A stretch of DNA of 64,000 bases from assembly GCA_963841415.1 (NCBI GenBank), contig CAWJCN010000003.1, positions 682,001 to 746,000 on the forward strand. Reading direction: 5' to 3'. Below the pieces are notes generated by a model. That model made no database searches and was not told the DNA's origin. It was given only the letters and a program-made list of their open reading frames with translations. Shown piece after piece: positions 1-8,639 of this stretch (positions within the stretch are counted from its first letter, which is position 1; each line of letters opens with the position of its first letter). This DNA is from DASUAS01 sp963841415 (lineage in GTDB: Bacteria; Actinomycetota; Acidimicrobiia; IMCC26256; DASPTH01). The translations under genes were made by a program, and so were the position numbers.

Positions 1-1159
1 CGCGCATCACGTCGTCGAATTCGCGGGTCTTGTAGCCGCTGGCGTGCTGGAACGTGTTCCCGTGCATCGGGTCGCATATCCACACCACCGGGTGCCCGGA
101 GAGCTTCACCGCCCGCAGGAGCGGCGGCAGCGCGTCGCCGATGGGGTCGGCGCCCATCCGGCTCACGAGCACGAGCCGCCCGGGCGTGCGCGCGGGATCG
201 AGGCGGTCGCAGATCGCGACGACCTCATCGGCGGTGGCGGTGGGGCCCAGCTTCACGCCTACCGGGTTGCCGATGCCGCTCAGGAACTCGAGGTGCGCGC
301 CACTCACCTGCCGGGTGCGGTCACCGGCCCACACGAGGTGCGCCGAGCAGTCGTACCAGCGGTCGGTGAGGCTGTCGCGTCGCGTGAGTGCCTCCTCGTA
401 GCCGAGGATGAGCGCTTCATGCGACGTGTAGAAGTCGACCTCGTGGAGCTGGTGCTCGGACGCGAGGTCGATGCCACACGCGGCCATGAACCGCAGGGCG
501 CGGTCGATCTCGTTGGCCAGCGCGTCGTAGCGGCGTCCCTCGGGGCTGGCGTCGACGTACTCGAGGTTCCAGGCGTGCACGCGCGAGAGGTCGGCGAAGC
601 CGCCCTTCGCAAACGCGCGCAGCAGGTTGAGGGTGGAAGCCGACTGGTGGTAGGCGCGCACCAAGCGGTCGGGATCGGGTCGGCGGGCGTCGGCGTCGAA
701 TGCGAAGTCGTTCACCATGTCGCCGCGGAACGACGGCAGCTCGACGCCATCGCGCCTCTCCGTCGCCACGGAGCGTGGCTTGGCGAACTGCCCGGCGATG
801 CGACCGATCTTGACGGTGGGCACGCCGCTCCCGTAGGTGAGCACGACCGCCATCTGGAGGATGACCTTCAGCTTGTCGCGGATCGCGTCAGCCGAGAACG
901 CGTCGAACGACTCCGCGCAGTCGCCCGCTTGCAGCACGAACCCGCGCTGCTCGGTGACCGCGGCGAGCGACTCGGTGAGATTGCGCGCCTCGCCCGCGAA
1001 CACCAGCGGCGGCATTGCGCGCAACCTGGCGAGGGCAGCGTCGAACGCCACGGGATCGGGCCAGTCGGGCTGCTGCTGCGCGGGCAGCGTGCGCCAGCTG
1101 TCGGGCGTCCACTGCTGCATGCGGAACAGCTTCCCCTCGGCGGGTTCGGCGGCGGTCAC
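1..1159 (-). CDS. aroG: class II DAHP synthase, partial (3' end beyond window)
   Basis: 3-deoxy-7-phosphoheptulonate synthase condenses phosphoenolpyruvate with erythrose 4-phosphate, the first step of the shikimate pathway, in the cytoplasm. The minus-strand frame gives 386 codons of an expected 450-460. Class II hallmarks are visible: GDCAESF at residues 79-85, GRIAGQFAKPRS at 119-130, then the AHLVWAGDRTR and WICDPMHGNT segments that carry metal and phosphate ligands in this family. The start is a GTG at 1159 that overlaps the stop of the upstream Bpa gene by three bases (GTGA), suggesting translational coupling. The C-terminal part lies outside the window. Family assignment is firm; allosteric behaviour cannot be judged. 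Confidence 0.93.
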   Translation of the reverse strand, partial: MTAAEPAEGKLFRMQQWTPDSWRTLPAQQQPDWPDPVAFDAALARLRAMPPLVFAGEARNLTESLAAVTEQRGFVLQAGDCAESFDAFSADAIRDKLKVILQMAVVLTYGSGVPTVKIGRIAGQFAKPRSVATERRDGVELPSFRGDMVNDFAFDADARRPDPDRLVRAYHQSASTLNLLRAFAKGGFADLSRVHAWNLEYVDASPEGRRYDALANEIDRALRFMAACGIDLASEHQLHEVDFYTSHEALILGYEEALTRRDSLTDRWYDCSAHLVWAGDRTRQVSGAHLEFLSGIGNPVGVKLGPTATADEVVAICDRLDPARTPGRLVLVSRMGADPIGDALPPLLRAVKLSGHPVVWICDPMHGNTFQHASGYKTREFDDVMR

Positions 1160-1665
1160 AGGTACCCGCTCGGGCCGGTCGGCGCCGTGCCCGGTTCGAG
1201 GGAGCGCCGGCGCATCTGCTCGAGCTGGCCCTGCGCAGCTGCCTGTTGGGTGAACAGGGTGGCCTGGATGCCGTGGAAGAGCCCCTCGAGCCAGCCGACG
1301 AGCTGCGCCTGCGCGAGTCGCAGCTCCGATTCGGTGGGCGCGTCGCTGGTGAGAGGGAGGATCACCTCGCCGAGCTCCTGCTGCAGATCGGGCGAGAGGA
1401 CGCTCTCGAGCTCTGTCAGCGAGCGCTCGTGGATCTCGGCGAGCCGACGGCGGCCGGCGTCGTCGAGCGGGGCGCGGCGGACCTCGTCCAGCATCGTGCG
1501 CACCATCGACGCGATGCGGATGAGCTTGGTCGGACTCGAGATCTGCTCGCTCGCCTCGTCGGCCGCTTCTTCTGCTTGGCCGTCGGCCGTCGCGGCCGCG
1601 GGCTGCTCCACGAGCTCGGGCTGCACGCGCTCGCGCGCGGATGCCGCCGTGGGTCCTTCTTGCAT
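1156..1665 (-). CDS. bpa: bacterial proteasome activator (Bpa/PafE family)
   Basis: ATP-independent ring-shaped activator that opens the gate of the actinobacterial 20S proteasome and feeds it unfolded proteins. The protein is about 169 residues from the ATG at 1665; an upstream start at 1704 would add 13. The C-terminal half matches the family strongly, with the helix WLEGLFHGIQATLF followed by QLEQMRRRSL. The last residues are SGYL, comparable to the GQYL tail of the mycobacterial protein that docks into the proteasome alpha ring. The N-terminal 60 residues are Ala/Glu-rich and probably disordered. It lies directly upstream of, and overlaps, the DAHP synthase gene. No strong ribosome binding site separates the two possible starts. 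Confidence 0.9.
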   Translation of the reverse strand: MQEGPTAASARERVQPELVEQPAAATADGQAEEAADEASEQISSPTKLIRIASMVRTMLDEVRRAPLDDAGRRRLAEIHERSLTELESVLSPDLQQELGEVILPLTSDAPTESELRLAQAQLVGWLEGLFHGIQATLFTQQAAAQGQLEQMRRRSLEPGTAPTGPSGYL

Positions 1666-1773
1666 GCCGTCGAGGATAGGGGGTTCGGCGCGGACCCGAG
1701 GCACCGGATTCGGCGCGAAGCGACCCGGGGCGTGCGATCATGCGGACGTCCGGAGAGGGCCGAGGGGGTCACG

Positions 1774-4559
1774 GTGCCGGAACTGCCGTCGGGGACCGTG
1801 ACGTTCCTCTTCACCGATCTCGAGGGTTCGACCCGGCTCTGGGAGCAGCACCGGGCGGCGATGCGCCCGGCGCTCGAGCGCCATGACGCCATCCTGCGGG
1901 ACGCGGTCGAACAGCACCACGGCATCGTCGTGAAGACGACCGGCGACGGTCTGCACGCCGTGTTCCGCGCCACCCGCACCGCAGTCGATGCGGCGCTGGC
2001 CGCGCAGCGTGGTCTCGCCGCCGAGGAATGGGCGGTGCCGGGCGGGCTCCGGGTCCGGATGGGCCTCCACACCGGCGACGCGGTCGCCCGCGACGGCGAC
2101 TACTACGGGCCGGCCACCAACCGGGCGGCGCGGGTCATGGCCTCCGCTCACGGCGGCCAGATCGTGCTCTCCTACGCCACCGAAGAGATCCTGCGCGACG
2201 CGTTGCCGGACGACGTCGGGCTGGTCGACCTCGGCGAGCACCGCTTGCCCGATCTCGCCCGTCCCGAGCGCATCTTCCAGGTGGTGGCGGCGGGACTCGA
2301 GCGCGAGTTCCCGCCCCTGCGCGCGCTGGACGCGGTGCCAGGCAACCTGCCGAGCCAGCTGACCTCCATCGTCGGCCGCGCCGTCGAACGCGAGGCGATT
2401 GCCGACGCGCTCCTCGCGTCGCGACTCGTCACCGTCACCGGTGTCGGGGGAGTCGGCAAGAGCCGCATCGCCATCCAGGTCGCGCACGACGTCGCGGCAC
2501 GGTTTCCCGACGGCGTGTGGTTGTGCGAGCTTGCGATCGCGCAGGACGACGAGGAGCTCGGGCAGGTGGTGGCGGCGACGCTCGGTGTGCTGGCGCGCCC
2601 GGCAACCACGCTCGCCGAGAGCGTGGTCGACGCGTTGCGGATGCGCGAGCTCGTTGTGCTGTTCGACAACTGCGAGCACCTCGTGGAGCCGGTCGGCCGC
2701 TTGACCGAGGGACTCCTGCGGGACTGCCCCGGCGTGCGCATCCTGGCCACGAGTCGGGAGGCGCTCGGAATCGCGGGCGAGCAGGTGTGGCCGCTCAGCG
2801 CGCTCGAGGTGCCGGTGCCCGACGCAGCGTTGGACGACGTGCTCGCGAGCGAGGCGGTGCAGCTCTTCGCCGAGCGGGCGCGAGCGGTGCAACCCGGGTT
2901 CACACTCGACGAGTCGAACGCGGCGGTCATCGCCGAGATCTGCCGGCGACTCGACGGCATCCCGCTCGCGGTCGAGTTGGCGGCGGCGCGGGTGACCATC
3001 ATGTCGCCGGTCGACATCGCGGCGCGCCTCGACCAGCGCTTCCAGCTGCTCACTGGTGGTCGGCGGAGCGCGGCCGAACGGCACCAGACGTTGCGGGGCG
3101 CGATCGAATGGTCCTACGAGCTGCTCGAACCGCGCGAGCGTGTGCTGTTCGAACGGCTCAGCGTGTTCCCTCGCAGCTTCGACGCGGAGGCCGCGGCCGC
3201 GGTGGCGGTCGCGGTGCAGGACGGCCTCCAGGCGTGGGACGTGCTCGACGCCGGCGCCGGGCTCGTGGCGAAGTCGATGCTGACCGCGGACGACGCCACC
3301 GGCACGACGCGCTACCAGATGCTGGAGACGCTGCAGACCTTCGCGCGCGAACGCCTGGAGGAGACGGGCGATCTCCAGGCCGTGTTCCGTCGCCATGCCG
3401 ACCACTACACGCGCTTCGCCGAGGCGGCCGACCTCGGGCTCGCGGGACCGGACGAAGTGCTGTGGCGCAAGCGCGTGCACCTCGAGCTTCCCAACCTGCG
3501 CGCCGCGTTCATCCGCTGCCTCCTGCTCGGCGAGGACGACGACGTGCGCCGAGCGCTGCGCATCGTTGCCGCGCTCGCGTTCGAAGCGGTGAACGACCGT
3601 GGCCTGGGCATCGGCGCGTGGGCGGAGCACCTCGCGCCCCGCGTCGACCTGGCATCCCCTGCCGTGCGCACCGCCGTGCTCGCCGCGGCCGCGTTCAGCG
3701 CCCAGGGCCGCAACGACGTCGACGCCATGCGAGAGCTCAGCCGCGCCGCGTTGCGCGACGGCGTCCCCGACGACTGCCCGGGTGCGGTGTGGGCGTTCAT
3801 CGCACTGGCTGCCAACGAGAGCATGAGCGGCGACTTCGATGCCGCCATTCGCGTCATCGAGGATGCGGAAGCCGCGCTCACGTCCGCAGGCGACGAGCCC
3901 CGCGGGCTGTCCTTCCTCCACTCGGCGGCGGCGAACTTCCACAACCTCACGGGCGACTGGGCGGCGGCGAGCCGAGACGCGGATCTCGCCTTGGAAGCCG
4001 CGCGCCGGGCGAAGAACCCGACCGCCACCGCGAGCGCGCGCAATTCGCTCGCGCGATCGCACTCACCCACGACGACCCGATCGCGGCGGCGCGTGCCCTC
4101 GACGAGAGCATCGAGATCGGTCGGCGTGGTTCGAGCGGTGGCCTCCTCGGGTTTGCGCTGGCGCGCCGCTCGGTCCTGCGCGCCGACGTCGGCGACTTCG
4201 CGGGTGCCCGCCATGACGCGCGTGAGGCGGTCAAGCAGGGTCACGAACGCGGCGACCGCCCCATGCTGTCGAGCGCGCTCGAGTGCTCAGTCGCGGTGCT
4301 GCACGCGATGGGCCGCGACGAGGCCGCCGCCGTCCTCGCGGGTGCCCTCCTGAGGGGCGTCGCCACGGGCGTTCCCCGCTCGGTCACCGGCGGCCTGGTC
4401 GCCGACCTCGGCGTCGCCGGCGCGCTCGACGAGGCGCGTGACGCGCTGGGTGAGCAGGCGTACCTGAGCGCACTCGGGCGCGGTGCGGAGCTGTCGCTCG
4501 ACGAGACGGTGGCCTACGTGTTCAGTGTGCTGGACGTCGCTGCGCTCGTCACTCCGTGA
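1774..4559 (+). CDS. class III cyclase-domain / NB-ARC ATPase / TPR regulator (frameshifted)
   Basis: Large multidomain signalling protein of about 928 residues. Residues 1-170 form a class III nucleotide cyclase domain, with both metal aspartates in FTDLEGST and TTGDGLHAVF. An NB-ARC-type ATPase follows, with Walker A GVGGVGKSR (about 222-230), Walker B LVVLFDNCEHL and the ATSREALGIAGEQVW sensor segment, then a helical TPR-like C-terminus. The start is GTG 1774, preceded by GAGGGGG. The frame is broken near 4040-4056: the C-terminal 170 residues continue from LTHDDPIAAARAL in another frame, consistent with one missing base in a GCGCG run. Similar proteins usually act as transcriptional or signalling regulators, but no DNA-binding domain is seen. 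Whether it makes cyclic nucleotides is unknown. Confidence 0.82.
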
Positions 4560-4749
4560 TCCGGTCGGAACCCGACCGAGCCGACTGGTGGCGATCAGCT
4601 GGCGTCGGAGTGGGTGTCGTCGCGGGTCTCGCCGTCGTCGCGGCGGCCGCGCTCGAACTCGTCCTTGGCCGAACCCGGCGAACGCGCCAGGTGCGGCAGG
4701 AATCCGCCGTCCGTGCCATCCCGAGCCGGTTCGGCGGCGAACCATTCCC

Positions 4750-5340
4750 GTGGCGATCGATGCTCCCTACGCGCGCACCGACGACGTCGGCCTCGTCATC
4801 GCCATCGCGCGGTACAACTCGGATGCGTTCGCCGAGGCCTACCGGCGGCACGCAGGCGCGGTCTTCGGGCTCGCCCAACGACTGCTCTGGGAACGGGCGC
4901 TGGCCGAGGAGCTCGTCCAGGAGATCTTCCTCCGGCTCTGGGAGCAGCCCGAGCGGTTCGACCAGTCGCGCGGCTCGCTGCGCTCGTTCCTGCTCATGGA
5001 CGCGCACGCCCGCTGCGTCGACCGCATCCGTTCCGACACCCGCCGCAAGGAGCGCGAAGAGCGCTCGGCGCGCGCGGAGATGGTCGCCGACTACGACCTC
5101 GACCTGGAGGCCTACGACCTCGACGTCGCCGAACAGGTGCGCGAAGCCCTCGCTGCACTCTCCGACGCCGAGCGTCGCGCCATCGAGCTCGCGTACTTCG
5201 GCGGTCACACCTACCGCGAGGTCGCCCGCATCCTCGACGAACCCGAGGGCACCATCAAGAGCCGGATACGCCACGGGCTGACGCGCTTGCGCACGCAGCT
5301 CGTCGACCGGGGAATCGACGGGTCATGGATCGTGAATTGA
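4750..5340 (+). CDS. ECF RNA polymerase sigma factor, SigK-like
   Basis: Extracytoplasmic-function sigma factor, 196 residues from GTG 4750. Region 2 is visible as AEELVQEIFLRLWEQP and the following SLRSFLLMDAHARCVDRIR; region 4 carries the helix-turn-helix LAYFGGHTYREVARIL followed by EGTIKSRIRHGLTRLR. It would direct RNA polymerase to a small regulon when released by its anti-sigma partner. The next gene, an RskA-like anti-sigma factor, overlaps its 3' end by 16 bases, the usual arrangement for such pairs. The ribosome binding site before GTG 4750 is weak, so the exact N-terminus could differ. The segment from 4560 to 4749 carries no convincing gene. Confidence 0.88.
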   Translation: MAIDAPYARTDDVGLVIAIARYNSDAFAEAYRRHAGAVFGLAQRLLWERALAEELVQEIFLRLWEQPERFDQSRGSLRSFLLMDAHARCVDRIRSDTRRKEREERSARAEMVADYDLDLEAYDLDVAEQVREALAALSDAERRAIELAYFGGHTYREVARILDEPEGTIKSRIRHGLTRLRTQLVDRGIDGSWIVN

Positions 5341-6077
5341 CGCCCGACGAGATCACCGAGCTGCTGCCCGCATACGCGCTCGACGCGGTCGACGACGACG
5401 AGCGCGTGGCCATCGACGCCTATCTCGACGCTCATCCGGACCAACGCGACGCGGTCGCCGAGCTGCAGGTCGCGGCTTCGATGCTCGCGCACACCGGTGG
5501 ACCGCCGCCCGAGGGCGTGTGGGAGCGGTTGGAGTCGCTCATCTCGACCGAATCGCCGGCGCCGCTCCAGCTCGTGCCTCAGCCCACCGCGCCGACCCCC
5601 CGCCCCGCGCCGGCGTCGCCGACCGCACGGCCGGATCGGCGGTGGCGCTGGTTGGCGGCGGCCGCCGCGGTGGTCGCCCTGGTGTTCGGCGGGCTCTGGC
5701 TCGTCGAGCGGGGCGACGGCGGAGGGGGCGCGGCCACCGACACCGAGGCACTGGCGCAGAGCGCCGCGACCGCGCCCGGAGCGCGTCACGTCGCGCTGGC
5801 CGATCAGGACGGCAAGACGCTGGCGACTGCAGTGGTCGCGCGCGACGGCACCGGCTACCTGACTTCCGAGCTGCCGCTCGCACCCCCGGGACGGACGTAC
5901 CAGCTCTGGGGCATCTCGCACGCGGGCACGATCTCGCTCGGCGTGCTCGGTCGTGATCCCGGGACGGTCGCGTTCAAGGCCGCGACACCGACCGCCAGGC
6001 TCGCGATCACCACGGAGGTCGCGGGTGGCGTGCCGGTGACGCGCAAGACGCCCGACGCCGTCGGCGACGTCGCCTGA
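5325..6077 (+). CDS. anti-sigma factor, RskA-like membrane protein
   Basis: Membrane-anchored regulator of 250 residues that should bind and silence the sigma factor encoded just upstream. The N-terminal 70 residues form the cytoplasmic sigma-binding part (LLPAYALDAVDDDER). A Pro/Ala-rich linker leads to one transmembrane helix at about 107-127 (WLAAAAAVVALVFGGLWLV). The extracytoplasmic domain shows the RskA C-terminal pattern, with YQLWGI near residue 190. Release of the sigma factor in this family goes through regulated proteolysis of the anti-sigma factor; the stimulus here is unknown. The ATG at 5325 lies within the sigma coding region, so expression is probably coupled. Confidence 0.87.
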   Translation: MDRELTPDEITELLPAYALDAVDDDERVAIDAYLDAHPDQRDAVAELQVAASMLAHTGGPPPEGVWERLESLISTESPAPLQLVPQPTAPTPRPAPASPTARPDRRWRWLAAAAAVVALVFGGLWLVERGDGGGGAATDTEALAQSAATAPGARHVALADQDGKTLATAVVARDGTGYLTSELPLAPPGRTYQLWGISHAGTISLGVLGRDPGTVAFKAATPTARLAITTEVAGGVPVTRKTPDAVGDVA

Positions 6078-6180
6078 CCGGCGCAGTCACGGAGCGAGCG
6101 GCGGCGGCCCCCCGTCCGCCGGGCCCGGTGCGTTCGATAACGTCGGGCTCGCCCAGTCCAGGCGCGACGAGGAGGTTGTC

Positions 6181-7200
6181 ATGAGGTACCGCGCGTTCGG
6201 ACGCACCGGGGTGCACGTGAGCAACCTGTGCCTCGGGGCGATGATGTTCGGGCAGTGGGGCAACCCCGACCACGACGAATCGATCGCAGTGATCCACGCC
6301 GCCCTCGACGCCGGGATCAACTTCATCGACACCGCCGACGTCTACTCGGCTGGTGAGTCGGAGGAGATCGTGGCCAAGGCGATCCAGGGTCGACGTGACG
6401 ACATCGTGCTCGCCACCAAGTTCTTCGCGCCGATGGGCGCCGACCGCAACATGGTCGGCGGTTCGCGCCGCTGGATCATGCGCGAGTGCGAGGAGAGCCT
6501 GCGCCGGCTCGACACCGACCACCTCGACCTCTACCAGGTCCACCGTCCCGATCCGAACGTCGACATCGACGAGACGTTGGGCGCGTTGAGCGACCTCGTG
6601 CACCAGGGCAAGGTGCGGTACCTCGGCAGCTCGACGTGGCCCGCGTCGGCGATCGTCGAGGCGCAGTGGGTCGCCGAACGTCGCCAGCGAGAGCGCTTCG
6701 TGTGCGAGCAGCCGCCCTACTCGATCCTCGTCCGCGGCATCGAGGCTGACGTGCTTCCGACGTGCGTGCGCAACAACATGGCGGTGATCCCTTGGAGCCC
6801 GCTCGCAGGTGGGTGGCTGTCGGGCAAGTGGCGCAAAGGCGACACGGTCACCACGCACCGCGCCAATCGCGTACCCGCCCGTTACGACCTCGACGAGCCC
6901 GGCAATCAGCAGAAGCTCGACGCTGCCGACGCGCTCGGTCGTCTCGCCGACGACGCGGGGATTCCGCTCGTGCACGTCGCGGTCGCCTGGGTGCTGCGCA
7001 ATCCCGCAGTCACTTCGGCGATCATCGGTCCGCGCACGATGGAGCAGCTCACCACGCAGCTCGGCGCGTCCGACGTCGATCTCGACGACGACGTGCTCGA
7101 CCGCATCGACGAGATCGTCCCGCCCGGCACCAACTTCACGTGGGCCGACGCCGGCTACTCACCACCGATGATCGCCAACCCCAAGGCCCGCCGCCGCTGA
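6181..7200 (+). CDS. aldo/keto reductase
   Basis: NAD(P)H-dependent oxidoreductase of 339 residues with a TIM-barrel fold. The catalytic tetrad is intact: Asp50 and Tyr55 in FIDTADVYS, Lys80 in ATKFF and His121 in VHRPD. The C-terminal cofactor-binding region (AIIGPRTMEQL) is also present, and the length is normal for the family. The ATG at 6181 follows a GAGG-type ribosome binding site. It stands alone between the anti-sigma gene and the convergent MaoC genes, so its substrate cannot be inferred from an operon. A sugar, ketone or steroid ketone substrate is possible for this family. Confidence 0.88.
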   Translation: MRYRAFGRTGVHVSNLCLGAMMFGQWGNPDHDESIAVIHAALDAGINFIDTADVYSAGESEEIVAKAIQGRRDDIVLATKFFAPMGADRNMVGGSRRWIMRECEESLRRLDTDHLDLYQVHRPDPNVDIDETLGALSDLVHQGKVRYLGSSTWPASAIVEAQWVAERRQRERFVCEQPPYSILVRGIEADVLPTCVRNNMAVIPWSPLAGGWLSGKWRKGDTVTTHRANRVPARYDLDEPGNQQKLDAADALGRLADDAGIPLVHVAVAWVLRNPAVTSAIIGPRTMEQLTTQLGASDVDLDDDVLDRIDEIVPPGTNFTWADAGYSPPMIANPKARRR

Positions 7201-7275
7201 CCGTCCCCCTCCGTTCTTGCGTACCCGCGCCTGGAATTCACAGTCGCGGTACGCCAAAAGCGTGGCGGTTGGGGT

Positions 7276-7698
7276 CTACCGGTCGAGGCGAGCAGTGGCG
7301 GTGCCGGTGAGGACGGTGGTGCCGTCCTGATTGACGGTGGTGATCGACACGTCCGCGAAGTGCACGCCATCTTCCTCGCGCAGCGCGTCGACGGTCGCGG
7401 TCGCGGTGAGCGTGTCACCGGGCCAGACCTGACGGACGAACCGCACGCCGTACTTGGTGACGCGCGCGACGTCGAACCAGTCGGTGACGATGCGCCCGGT
7501 CAGGCCCATGGTGAGCATGCCGTGGGCGAAGATCCCCGGGTAGCCCGCGACCTCGCGCGCGAACTTCTCGTCGCTGTGCAACGGGTTGTAGTCGCCCGAC
7601 GCGCCCGCGTACATGACGATCTGGGTGCGGGTGAGGTCGTCGACCAGCTCGAGCTCGCGCGAGTCGCCGACCTTCAAGCTCGCGGCGCGGACGCTCAC
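7276..7698 (-). CDS. MaoC-like hot-dog dehydratase subunit (catalytic half)
   Basis: 140-residue single hot-dog domain of the MaoC/R-hydratase type. The catalytic motif is visible as SGDYNPLHSDEKFARE, where Asp and His form the hydratase dyad, followed by PGIFAHGMLTMG. It starts at GTG 7698, overlapping the stop of the companion subunit (AAGTGA). In actinobacteria such short MaoC proteins pair with a FAS1-like partner to form heteromeric enoyl-CoA or enoyl-ACP hydratases (HadAB, ChsH1-ChsH2). The divergent DUF35/thiolase pair beyond the partner gene supports a side-chain beta-oxidation role over fatty-acid synthesis, but either is possible. Confidence 0.86.
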   Translation of the reverse strand: MSVRAASLKVGDSRELELVDDLTRTQIVMYAGASGDYNPLHSDEKFAREVAGYPGIFAHGMLTMGLTGRIVTDWFDVARVTKYGVRFVRQVWPGDTLTATATVDALREEDGVHFADVSITTVNQDGTTVLTGTATARLDR

Positions 7699-8195
7699 TT
7701 GGGTCCCTGCGTCAGCACCGCGACGGTGCGCGCGGTGATCACGACTTCGTCGTTCTGGTCGAGGTACTCCGTGATGAGCGCAGTGAACTCGAGGGTGCCG
7801 GAACGCCCTTGTTTCTCCCAGGTCTCGCCCTTGCGGCCACGTGCGTGCAGCACGTCGCCGACGACCAGCGGGCGGTGGTACTCGTAGTGCTGCTCGGCGT
7901 GGAGGGACGTGCCGCCGCCTCGACCTTCGCCGTCTTCGCCGCCTGGAGGAACGGTCGGCTTGGCGCCGGTGGCCTCGCGCCCGGAGCCGAACCACGGCTG
8001 GCCGATCTTCGGGCGCAGCGGGTAGTCCTCGTCGAACTGCGCGCTCGCCGTCACGAACGTCGGCGGCGCGGGAACCGCGCCCACCTCCGAGCCCGCCGCC
8101 ACGTCGGCGTCGGCGTAGACCGGGTTGGGATCACCGATGGCGCGTGCGAACATCAACACGTGCCCGGCCTCGATCGGGAAGCGTTCGATTGCCAT
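7695..8195 (-). CDS. FAS1-like MaoC N-terminal dehydratase subunit
   Basis: 166-residue partner of the downstream MaoC protein. It has the FAS1-like dehydratase N-domain pattern: IEAGHVLMFARAIGDPNP near the start, then a PPTFV segment and the HYEYHRPLVVGDVL strand before the end. It lacks the Asp-His dyad of the catalytic half and probably shapes the acyl-binding tunnel of a heterodimer. Its stop and the partner's GTG start overlap. Gly-rich insert residues around 95-110 (PPGGEDGEGRGGG) are unusual and probably a flexible loop. The ATG at 8195 faces the divergently transcribed DUF35 gene across 57 bases, so the two transcription units may share a control region. Confidence 0.84.
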   Translation of the reverse strand: MAIERFPIEAGHVLMFARAIGDPNPVYADADVAAGSEVGAVPAPPTFVTASAQFDEDYPLRPKIGQPWFGSGREATGAKPTVPPGGEDGEGRGGGTSLHAEQHYEYHRPLVVGDVLHARGRKGETWEKQGRSGTLEFTALITEYLDQNDEVVITARTVAVLTQGPK

Positions 8196-8252
8196 GGCGG
8201 GGGAGGATCACGCGGCTCCCGGCGCATTGTCAAAACGTGACAAGGTGCCCGC

Positions 8253-8639
8253 ATGACCGACGCCCGGCCCGTCGCCACCGACGAGGCCTTCTTCTGGGAC
8301 GCCGCGGCGGACGGCCGCCTCGCGGTGCAACGGTGCGCGGAGTGCGGCGTGCTGCGCCACCCGCCCACACCGATGTGCGGCCACTGCGGGTCGCTGCGCT
8401 GGGACGTGCTCGACGCGAGCGGCCGGGGCCGGATCGTCTCCTGGATCTCGTCGCTCCACCCGAACCGGCCCGACGACGCGCCCCGCATCGTGATCCTGGT
8501 GCAACTCGAGGAGGGCACCCGCCTCGTGTCGAACCTGGTCGACCCGCCCCACGCCGGGCCGTACGACGACCTGGCGGTGATGGTCGAGTTCCGAGACGTC
8601 GACGGCACTCCGACGCCGCTGTTCCAGGTCGCCCCGTGA
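8253..8639 (+). CDS. DUF35 OB-fold / Zn-ribbon acyl-CoA-associated protein
   Basis: 128-residue protein with a rubredoxin-like zinc ribbon (Cys28, Cys31, Cys42, Cys45) followed by an OB-fold. Proteins of this family bind next to SCP2-type thiolases; in actinobacterial steroid breakdown a DUF35 domain is needed for the aldolase Ltp2 to work. The gene directly downstream encodes such a thiolase and its GTG overlaps this stop codon (GTGA), so a 1:1 complex is likely. The start is ATG 8253 in the short divergent region with the dehydratase genes. Confidence 0.88.
   Translation: MTDARPVATDEAFFWDAAADGRLAVQRCAECGVLRHPPTPMCGHCGSLRWDVLDASGRGRIVSWISSLHPNRPDDAPRIVILVQLEEGTRLVSNLVDPPHAGPYDDLAVMVEFRDVDGTPTPLFQVAP

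Noticed and set aside
1738..4062. 774-codon minus-strand open frame
   Set aside because: It is antisense to the cyclase/NB-ARC regulator, which has clear motifs on the plus strand.
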